In this document: positions 51,464 to 57,463 of the stretch, piece by piece
How the letters are laid out: every line of letters starts with the position of its first letter
Position numbering within the stretch: position 1 is the stretch's first letter
DNA from: Bullifex porci
GTDB lineage: Bacteria > Spirochaetota > Spirochaetia > Sphaerochaetales > Sphaerochaetaceae
Direction of reading: 5' to 3'
Length of the DNA stretch: 64,000 nucleotides
NCBI RefSeq assembly: GCF_009695635.1
Contig: NZ_VUNN01000004.1
Span: 1 to 64,000, forward strand
Made by a program: the position numbers and the translations under genes
Notes under the pieces: generated by a model
The model's input: the letters and a program-made list of their open reading frames with translations, nothing else
What the model was told of the DNA's origin: nothing
Databases searched by the model: none

Positions 51464-52297
51464 TTGATAATAAAAACAAAATATACAAATGAAGAAAGGG
51501 AAATTGTGAAGGAATTAAGGCCAATTGATGACACCTTATTTCGAACAATGGCTAAGGGTAATATTATTCTTGTAGAGCATATCGTCAGATTATCTTTAAA
51601 TAGAGATGATATAAAAATTTTAAGTGTAAATACTCAAGATGATATTCACCTCTTTAAAGATAGTCACTCTGTCATACTAGACTGCCTTGCAGTTGATAGT
51701 GAGGGTAATTTATATAACATAGAGGTACAAGCAACTAACACGGGTAATTTGAGAAAGCGAGCAAGGTATATATCATCAGCAATAGATGTTAAATATACTT
51801 TGGAAGCTGGAGAAAAGGACTATAACAAAATAAAAGACCAAATTGTTATATTCTTAATGGAGGATGATATCTTTGATAAAGGAAAGCAGTTATATGAATT
51901 TAAGAGGTATGATGACCAATCGAAGTTGTCACTTGATGATGGGAGCCGTATAATTTATATAAATGCAAAGAATAAAGGCAGAAAAGAATTAGACAATTTA
52001 ATGCAAAGCCTTATATCAAGTGATTATAAGACAATGAAAGACGATGTAATTAAGGAGTGTGCTATGTATTATAAGACAAGTGAAATTGGTGAAGACGAAG
52101 TTTGTGAAGCTATGCGTGAGTATGCTGCAAAATCATTTGATTCTGGTATGGCTAAGGGGGTAGCTAAGGGTAAAACTGAAATTTTATTAGATTTTGTTAA
52201 TAAAGGTGCTATTACCTTAGACTATGCAATTGAAAACTCCGGCTTACCTAAAGAAGAATTCTTATCTATAGCAGAAACCTTAGGGTATAAGCTTTAA
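51464..52297 (+). CDS. Rpn-family PD-(D/E)XK nuclease, second copy
   Basis: Rpn/transposase-like nuclease of 277 residues, only distantly related to the one at 6057-6929. The core motif is SVILDCLAVDSEGNLYNIEVQA (Asp, then E-x-Q) at about 68-90, followed by a helical region RKRARYISSAIDVKY. It starts at TTG with AAGGA eight bases upstream; no in-frame ATG is nearby. A repeat-like SGMAKGVAKGKTEI segment precedes the C-terminal module. An in-frame ATG at 52064 has AAGGAG six bases before it, so a 77-residue C-terminal protein may be made as well. It converges on the amidohydrolase gene with a shared terminator. Confidence 0.82.
   Translation: MIIKTKYTNEEREIVKELRPIDDTLFRTMAKGNIILVEHIVRLSLNRDDIKILSVNTQDDIHLFKDSHSVILDCLAVDSEGNLYNIEVQATNTGNLRKRARYISSAIDVKYTLEAGEKDYNKIKDQIVIFLMEDDIFDKGKQLYEFKRYDDQSKLSLDDGSRIIYINAKNKGRKELDNLMQSLISSDYKTMKDDVIKECAMYYKTSEIGEDEVCEAMREYAAKSFDSGMAKGVAKGKTEILLDFVNKGAITLDYAIENSGLPKEEFLSIAETLGYKL
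52064..52297 (+). CDS. Candidate intragenic small protein within the second rpn
   Basis: In-frame internal ATG (52064-52066) preceded by AAGGAG (52052-52057) at six bases, an ideal spacing. The product has 77 residues beginning MYYKTSEIGEDEV and covers the C-terminal module. Together with the same layout in the first rpn gene this suggests an antitoxin made from within the nuclease gene. The AAGGAG also encodes Lys-Glu of the long protein, so chance is possible. Confidence 0.45.
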   Translation: MYYKTSEIGEDEVCEAMREYAAKSFDSGMAKGVAKGKTEILLDFVNKGAITLDYAIENSGLPKEEFLSIAETLGYKL

Positions 52298-52310
52298 TTA
52301 AGTTATCTTA

Positions 52311-52349
52311 ACAAGCATGATAGTGATAGAAATATCACTATATGCTTGT
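52311..52349. terminator. Bidirectional terminator between rpn and the amidohydrolase gene
   Basis: ACAAGCAT (52311-52318) pairs with ATGCTTGT (52342-52349), and inside it TAGTGATA (52321-52328) pairs with TATCACTA (52333-52340). The long stem lies 13 bases after the rpn stop and seven bases after the amidohydrolase stop. U-tracts are short on both sides. Confidence 0.75.
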
Positions 52350-52356
52350 ATTAAAA

Positions 52357-53544
52357 TTAAATATTATCGTTTAAATAATCTAAAGCATATGCAACATGCA
52401 ATTGTGTTGCAACCTCGAGACACCTTTCATCAATATCAAAAGATGAGTCGTGATGGGCTAAAGTTGTTTCCTTAATATTAGGATTACCAGAACCTACATA
52501 TGCATAACAGCCAGGAACCTCAATATTAAACTCTGCAAAATCATCACCACCAAGAGAATACTTACGATTAGTAATTACATTATCACTGCCAAATAGCTTT
52601 GTAGCTACTAATTGAACCTCATGGGTAGGTACTTCAGGATTAATAAGAGGAGCAGTAAAATCTTGATACTCAATAGAAGCTTCACCACCATATATCTTAG
52701 CAGTATTTTCAGCCAAAGCCTTTAGCTCTGCTTTAACCTGGCTTCTAATTTCAGGGTACATTACTCTGATAGTTCCCTCTAAAACAGCCTCACCCGCAAC
52801 AATATTGTATGCAGTTCCAGCTACTATCTTACCGATACCGATAATAACTGAGTCTGTTGGATTAGTCCTTCTTGTAACTAATCCTTGTGCCCCTACTGTT
52901 ATCATAGATGCTATATAAACAGCATCAATTCCTAGCTCAGGTGTTGATACATGAGCGCAAGATCCATTTACCTTTATCTTAAAGTAGTCAACAGAAGCAT
53001 TATTAGGACCAGCAGTTGCAGAAACTTTTCCACATTCAATATTTGAAGCTAAGTGAATGCCAAAGCAACGATCACCTTTAACTAAACCCTCATTAACAAA
53101 GATATTAGCGCCATAACCTATTTCCTCTGCCTGCTGGAAGCAAAAGGCTATTGAGCCTTTTATATCATCCTTATGATTTACAAGGATTTTTGCAGCACCC
53201 AAAAGTGCAGCAGTATGAGCATCATGTCCACATGCATGCATCTTTCCATCATTTACACTTTTATATGGACACTCATGAGTCTCTGTTATTGGAAGAGCAT
53301 CGATATCAGCACGTAATATTAATGCCTTACCAGGCTTTGTACCCTCTAATAGTGCATATACACCTGTTTCTCCAACTCTTCTTGTGTTAAGCCCAAGCTT
53401 ATGAAGCTCCTCTTCAATAAACTTTGCTGTTTCATACTCTTCTCTAGGGAGCTCAGGATGGGTATGCAAATAACGACGAAGAGAGACCAATTGGTCCCTC
53501 TCCTGTGAAACTTCTTTTTTTATTGTTTCAATTGAATAACTCAT
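52357..53544 (-). CDS. M20-family amidohydrolase (hippurate hydrolase/N-acyl amino acid deacylase type)
   Basis: Metallo-hydrolase of 395 residues. HACGHDAHTA (about 106-115) and QQAEEIGYGA (about 140-149) hold the metal ligands, and a C-terminal His lies in LAHHDSSFD. The family removes acyl groups from amino acids. Its ATG overlaps the stop of metQ by one base, so it is co-translated with the methionine-binding protein. A role in freeing methionine or cysteine from N-acetyl or N-formyl forms is therefore likely, but substrate specificity cannot be read. Confidence 0.87.
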   Translation of the reverse strand: MSYSIETIKKEVSQERDQLVSLRRYLHTHPELPREEYETAKFIEEELHKLGLNTRRVGETGVYALLEGTKPGKALILRADIDALPITETHECPYKSVNDGKMHACGHDAHTAALLGAAKILVNHKDDIKGSIAFCFQQAEEIGYGANIFVNEGLVKGDRCFGIHLASNIECGKVSATAGPNNASVDYFKIKVNGSCAHVSTPELGIDAVYIASMITVGAQGLVTRRTNPTDSVIIGIGKIVAGTAYNIVAGEAVLEGTIRVMYPEIRSQVKAELKALAENTAKIYGGEASIEYQDFTAPLINPEVPTHEVQLVATKLFGSDNVITNRKYSLGGDDFAEFNIEVPGCYAYVGSGNPNIKETTLAHHDSSFDIDERCLEVATQLHVAYALDYLNDNI

Positions 53545-54449
53545 TAGTTCTTTCCTGCAAGTTCTTTAAGAGCATCAACGCTAGTTACTTTCTTTGAGTA
53601 AAGTGAAAGTGGAGCAATTAATGTATCACCGATTGCTTCAATCTTATATCCGTTAGCATTTATTTCCTTGTTTAAGTAAGCTTTATGCTGGAAAGCATTG
53701 AGGTTAATATCACCGTTATTTAATGCTTCATTAGGAAGGTTATAAGCATCAAATTCAACACGTTCGATGTAGATATTCTCTCCTCTTTCATCCAATATCT
53801 TCTGTACTGCATTCCAGTACTCATTAGCAGCACCACAAACACCAACCTTAACAATTGTCTTACCTGCTGATGATGAAACATAGTTATCAACTACATCAAG
53901 AACATCTGGATATTGTACTGTAGCGCTATCATATTTAAATGCTGGGAAGTAAGCTTCCTTATATTTTGCAAGGAGGTACTCTGCAACAAGTTCTGTCTGG
54001 TATGCAGAAATAATCTTCTTATAAACAGGATTATCTTTTTCACTTGAGCGAGCTACGATGATATTTACAAATGGATTATTACCACCCTCATCCTGTGTCT
54101 CAATTAAGATAGCATCCTTAGAAGGAACTAAGCCCGCTGATGTGGCATATGTTCCGTTAATTGTTGAGGCACCAAAGTCATCGAGTGTTGAGAAAAGTGT
54201 GTTTGCTGTTGTTGGTACAATTTCAATATTGTAGATGTACTTTGTTACATCCTTAATCTCAGGTGAGTAGCCAACAGCTGGATCAACTTCGATTAAGCCC
54301 GCTGTTTCAAGGAGCTTAATTGCTCTTGCTTGGTTTGTTGCATCATCAGGAACACCGATTTTTAATGCAGCCTTTTCAGAAGCGCCACCAGCAAAAGCTG
54401 AAGTTACGATTAATAAAGAGATAAGTGCAAAAGCTATAAGTTTTTTCAT
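53544..54449 (-). CDS. metQ: Methionine-binding protein MetQ/NlpA, apparently circularly permuted
   Basis: Periplasmic binding protein of the MetNIQ importer, 301 residues. The signal peptide (about 1-20) ends SAFAGGASEK without a lipobox. In normal MetQ the order is VGV ... DYVLPNEAL..GDIDANAFQH ... YSKKIKSLDEL, then VPNDPTN..GR ... AGLIKL ... INTTYA ... KD. Here the second half comes first (GVPDDATNQAR at 31-42, AGLIEV 50-55, INGTYATSAGLVPSKDA 97-113, NPFVNIIVAR 125-134) and the first half follows (KVGV 201-204, AYNLPNEALNNGDINLNAFQH 235-255, YSKKVTSVDAL 284-294). A linker at about 172-198 joins the old C- and N-termini. All key motifs are kept, so function is probably kept. AAAAGGA precedes the ATG. 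Confidence 0.85.
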   Translation of the reverse strand: MKKLIAFALISLLIVTSAFAGGASEKAALKIGVPDDATNQARAIKLLETAGLIEVDPAVGYSPEIKDVTKYIYNIEIVPTTANTLFSTLDDFGASTINGTYATSAGLVPSKDAILIETQDEGGNNPFVNIIVARSSEKDNPVYKKIISAYQTELVAEYLLAKYKEAYFPAFKYDSATVQYPDVLDVVDNYVSSSAGKTIVKVGVCGAANEYWNAVQKILDERGENIYIERVEFDAYNLPNEALNNGDINLNAFQHKAYLNKEINANGYKIEAIGDTLIAPLSLYSKKVTSVDALKELAGKN

Positions 54450-54467
54450 TTTATTTTTCCTTTTAAA

Positions 54468-54485
54468 AGTGCATAATTATGCACT
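54468..54485 (-). promoter_or_regulatory. Perfect palindrome/hairpin in the metQ leader
   Basis: AGTGCAT, AATT and ATGCACT make an 18-base perfect palindrome ending 19 bases before the metQ ATG. In the RNA it can form a seven-pair hairpin followed by UUUUAAAAGG, close to the metQ ribosome site. Its 3-prime arm can also pair with GUGCAU in the Met-Cys-Met codons of the upstream leader ORF. It may be a weak terminator, a translation switch or a DNA operator. Confidence 0.5.
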
Positions 54486-54569
54486 GAATATACATAAATA
54501 TATAACAGTCAATAATGACATCCAAAAAGCCTAAAATAATAATGTAAAGTGATTTTATAAAAGAAGATA

Positions 54570-54641
54570 TTATGCCCAGAGGGGCATCATCATAGAGAGC
54601 ATGCACATGTATGACATTGTTGAATTCTTATAATTATTCAT
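54570..54641 (-). CDS. Methionine-rich leader peptide upstream of metQ
   Basis: A 23-codon ORF between metI and metQ. AGGAGGG (54647-54653) lies five bases before the ATG, a near-perfect site. Reading includes SYMCMLSMMMPLWA and then TAA; 6 of 23 residues are Met, with three in a row. A very similar leader (YMCMSMMMS) precedes metN. A stem of AUGCCC and GGGCAU with loop CUCU overlaps the last codons, just after the Met triplet, and is followed by AAUAUCUUCUUUU. This looks like a leader peptide sensing charged methionyl-tRNA to control metQ. Confidence 0.75.
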   Translation of the reverse strand: MNNYKNSTMSYMCMLSMMMPLWA

Positions 54642-54699
54642 TGTTGCCCTCCTATGAAAGATGTCCAAATGGTACCACTAAACGAATATTTATGCAATA

Positions 54700-55419
54700 T
54701 TAGATATTATCTTTTTTGTAAATTTTATGTATAAAGGTTCTATTTGTTGTTTTCTTTGCTACAAATGAACCAATGGCTTGGATTATACAAACTGCGACAA
54801 GAAGTACTACAACACAAACATTAACGATATCAGGGTGTCCTTGACCTTGACCATAGTTAATTGCAAAGGAACCAATACCACCAGCACCTACTGCACCAGC
54901 CATTGTAGTTAGCCCAACTAAGCTAATAGCTGTAATTGTAGTTACTCTAGCAAGCTCAGGAACTGCCTCATGAAGATAAACTCTAAATATAAGACCAAAT
55001 ATTCCCGAACCCATTGCTCTAGCAGCCTCTATCTTTCCAGGTGAAACATTTGCTAAAGCTGTTTCTACCTGTCGAGAGAAGAAAGGTACTGTACCAAAAA
55101 TTAAAGGAATTACTGCACCTCTTACGCCAATAGCTGTTCCAACAATTAAGCGTGTAAAAGGAATTAAGAAAATTAGTAATATTACAAATGGAATAGCTCG
55201 AAAAATATTGATAATAGTATCAATTATTCTAAAAATAACTGTATTTTGTTTAATACCACCCTTCTTTGTAATAGTAAGAACCACACCAAAGAAGATACCT
55301 AAAATAAATGATATGATACCTGGAATTAAAAATAGAGACCAAGTATCTAATAAGCTTTGGATGAAACGTGTTCTATATGCCCAAATATTTGGAGCTACTG
55401 TTTTAATAAAATTTTCCAT
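54700..55419 (-). CDS. metI: Methionine ABC transporter permease MetI
   Basis: Inner-membrane permease, 239 residues with five helices. The EAA loop reads KIEAARAMGSGIFGLIFRVYLHEAVPEL (about 128-155) and the MetI-type SLVGLTTMAGAVGAGGIGSFAI follows. The ATG at 55417-55419 overlaps the metN stop by one base and is preceded by GGAGG; a TTG one codon upstream is in frame. It forms the transporter with MetN and MetQ. A second Met-rich leader lies 58 bases downstream, before metQ. Confidence 0.93.
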   Translation of the reverse strand: MENFIKTVAPNIWAYRTRFIQSLLDTWSLFLIPGIISFILGIFFGVVLTITKKGGIKQNTVIFRIIDTIINIFRAIPFVILLIFLIPFTRLIVGTAIGVRGAVIPLIFGTVPFFSRQVETALANVSPGKIEAARAMGSGIFGLIFRVYLHEAVPELARVTTITAISLVGLTTMAGAVGAGGIGSFAINYGQGQGHPDIVNVCVVVLLVAVCIIQAIGSFVAKKTTNRTFIHKIYKKDNI

Positions 55420-56489
55420 CAAACTGCCTCCACTCTTACCTTTGTAGCACTAAGATATGTAAGTGCTGCATCTATTGCTTTATCCTCTCCTGAGAGCTTT
55501 ACAATCATGGCACCAATAGTTTGGTCTCCGATTGCTTCAACATTTGCGAGGATAATATTAAAGTCGACATTAAACTTTCTTGAAACCTCAGAGATAACAG
55601 GATTATTAACACTCTTATCAAAGACTAAGCGATAGAGTCTACTCTCTCCTGCTTGTGATTTAACAAGAGGGGAATCCTTCTTAACAAGTTCATCAACCTT
55701 TGAGAGAGATGATGTTGAGTTAACAAACTTGCGTGTAATAGGCTGCTTTGGGTTAGAGAAGATATCATATACTCTTCCTTCTTCAACTACCTTACCCTTC
55801 TCCATTACAGCTACACGGTCACAAATAGATTTAATAACACCCATTTCATGTGTGATAACAACAATTGTTACTCCTAACTTCTTATTTAAATCCTTTAAAA
55901 GGTTAAGAATAGATTCTGTAGCATCGGGATCAAGAGCACTAGTTGCTTCATCGGAAAGTAAAATCTTAGGGTTATTAGCAAGAGCTCTTGCAATTGCAAC
56001 TCTCTGCTTTTGACCACCTGAAAGCTCACATGGATAAGCATTTACCTTTGACTCAAGGCCAACTAGCTCAAGAAGCTCAAATACTCTATCGTGAATTTCT
56101 TTTTTACTCTTTCCTGTATATTTTAGTGGATATGCAATATTATCAAATACATTTGATCTATCAAGAAGATTAAAGTGCTGGAAGATCATACCAATTGAGC
56201 TTCTAAGCTTATTTAAGCTCTTTTCAGAAAGTCTTGTTTTCTCTCCATCCTTAACTAGAAAAAGCTTTTCATTATCAATTTCAATCCTTGTTCCATCGAT
56301 AGTAACAGCACCTATATCAGGAGTCTCTAAGAAGTTAATACATCTAACTAATGTAGACTTACCTGCTCCGGAGTAACCAATAACTCCATAGGTCTCTCCC
56401 TTTTCAATCTTTAGAGACACATCCTTAAGTGCTTCTACAGTACCGGCCTTAGTCCTAAAGATTTTAGTCACATTCTCAATCTCAATCAT
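55419..56489 (-). CDS. metN: Methionine ABC transporter ATPase MetN with NIL regulatory domain
   Basis: ATPase of 356 residues. Walker A is GYSGAGKST (about 38-46), signature LSGGQKQRVAIARAL, Walker B ILLSDEATSALD. Between Walker A and the Q-loop there is an insertion (IEIDNEKLFLVKDGEKTRLSEKS...), longer than in E. coli MetN. The C-terminal 80 residues (from about 275) are a NIL domain, which binds methionine and inhibits transport when the cell has enough. AGGA precedes the ATG. The gene follows a Met-rich leader ORF and a terminator, so transcription is probably attenuated. Confidence 0.94.
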   Translation of the reverse strand: MIEIENVTKIFRTKAGTVEALKDVSLKIEKGETYGVIGYSGAGKSTLVRCINFLETPDIGAVTIDGTRIEIDNEKLFLVKDGEKTRLSEKSLNKLRSSIGMIFQHFNLLDRSNVFDNIAYPLKYTGKSKKEIHDRVFELLELVGLESKVNAYPCELSGGQKQRVAIARALANNPKILLSDEATSALDPDATESILNLLKDLNKKLGVTIVVITHEMGVIKSICDRVAVMEKGKVVEEGRVYDIFSNPKQPITRKFVNSTSSLSKVDELVKKDSPLVKSQAGESRLYRLVFDKSVNNPVISEVSRKFNVDFNIILANVEAIGDQTIGAMIVKLSGEDKAIDAALTYLSATKVRVEAV

Positions 56490-56500
56490 CTAATCCTCAC

Positions 56501-56529
56501 AAAAAAAATGGAGAGCTCCTAGGCTCTCC
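56501..56529 (-). terminator. Attenuator terminator in the metN leader
   Basis: Seven-pair stem GGAGAGC/GCTCTCC (56510-56516 with 56523-56529), six-base loop, and then eight bases of U on the minus-strand RNA (56501-56508), with one A between. It is a textbook Rho-independent terminator placed 27 bases after the leader-peptide stop and 12 bases before the metN ATG. GGCUUUUC in the leader ORF (56566-56573) can pair with GGAGAGCC, the 5-prime arm, as an antiterminator. Confidence 0.88.
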
Positions 56530-56555
56530 GTTATCCGTTTTTATTTACTTGCTTA

Positions 56556-56633
56556 TCACAGACAGGAAAAGCCCTCGGTTTTATCCAGGGACATCATCAT
56601 AGACATGCACATGTAAAATCTAAAGCTATACAT
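56556..56633 (-). CDS. Methionine-rich leader peptide upstream of metN
   Basis: A 25-codon ORF starting MYSFRFYMCMSMMMSL and ending with TGA at 56556-56558. AGGA (56640-56643) lies six bases before the ATG. Six of 25 residues are Met, five of them within a seven-residue stretch (codons 8-14). The end of the ORF encodes GFS through GGC TTT TCC, which doubles as an antiterminator strand against the terminator at 56501-56529. The core YMCM-SMMM is shared with the leader before metQ. A ribosome stalled on the Met codons would leave the antiterminator free; one that reaches the stop would cover it. Confidence 0.8.
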   Translation of the reverse strand: MYSFRFYMCMSMMMSLDKTEGFSCL

Positions 56634-56677
56634 TATATTTCCTATCCGAAAAATAGATTGCAATAATTCTTGATATG

Positions 56678-56683
56678 TGTCAA
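56678..56683 (-). promoter_or_regulatory. Possible -35 box of the metN leader promoter
   Basis: TTGACA on the minus strand about 45 bases before the leader ATG. At 17 bases downstream the -10 candidate is poor (CAATCT), so this assignment is weak. Confidence 0.35.
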
Positions 56684-56932
56684 GCAATGTTAAATCTTTT
56701 GTATATCTCATATGATCTAAACCTTTCATCTTATTAAAGAGAGATTTAAATCATGTAATAAGAAGAAAATATAGGGAGCTCTTTCTATGCTAGTTATCAT
56801 ATTCTTTGTTACTATTTGTTACTATTTTAGTATAGCAAAATTATAAATATTTCCAGCATCATCTAATTAAACTTTCAACCTGCACTTAATATAAATTACA
56901 CTTTTTAAAATATATATGGTAAAACAAAAACT

Positions 56933-57463
56933 ATGGTTACCCTTGTTAAAGCAAATAAGAAGCTTGCTCCACTAATTTTAGATTACTACATAAGAAATAG
57001 AGAGTTCTTAGCTCCATATGAAAGTAAAAGAGATGATAATTTCTTTACACTTTCTTCTATAGAGCTTCTATTAAAGAATGCAATAAAAAATGAAAAGAAT
57101 GGAACTGGTGTTAGATTTTATATCACTCTTGATAATAAGGTTATAGGAACTATTGCGTTAAATAATATTGTAAGAGGGTGCTTTCACTCATGCTTCTTAG
57201 GTTATAGCTTAGATAAAGATTATATTAATAAAGGGTATATGACAGAATCTGTAAATGAGGTCATTCATTATGCATTTGAGGTAATAAAGCTTCATAGAAT
57301 TGAAGCTAATGTAATGCCTAAAAACATTGCATCTAAAAGAGTTTTAGAAAAATGTGGCTTTATAGAGGAGGGGTATTCTAAAAATTATTTATACATCAAT
57401 GGAGTATGGGAAGACCACATACACATGGTAAAGTTCAACCCAACTCCACTAGAAATACTTTAA
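56933..57463 (+). CDS. GNAT acetyltransferase (RimJ/RimL-like)
   Basis: N-acetyltransferase of 176 residues that uses acetyl-CoA. The fold is seen in ITLDNKVIGTIALNNI, the LGYSLDKDYINKGYMTESVNEVIHYAF block (acetyl-CoA pyrophosphate region) and NIASKRVLEKCGFIEEGYSKNYL, which is typical of RimJ/RimL ribosomal-protein acetyltransferases and their relatives. No strong Shine-Dalgarno is visible. Its stop abuts the asnB stop from the other strand. The substrate is unknown. Confidence 0.85.
   Translation: MVTLVKANKKLAPLILDYYIRNREFLAPYESKRDDNFFTLSSIELLLKNAIKNEKNGTGVRFYITLDNKVIGTIALNNIVRGCFHSCFLGYSLDKDYINKGYMTESVNEVIHYAFEVIKLHRIEANVMPKNIASKRVLEKCGFIEEGYSKNYLYINGVWEDHIHMVKFNPTPLEIL

Noticed and set aside
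53544-54449. Two fused fragments or a frameshifted, damaged metQ
   Set aside because: The frame is intact over 301 codons with signal peptide, ribosome site and all MetQ motifs once each, so permutation explains it better than decay. An assembly error cannot be excluded without reads.
56501-56650. SAM riboswitch or T-box upstream of metN
   Set aside because: No T-box GGUGG-type element, no specifier stem and no SAM-I/II/III core pattern could be seen; the region is explained by a leader ORF, an antiterminator strand and a terminator.
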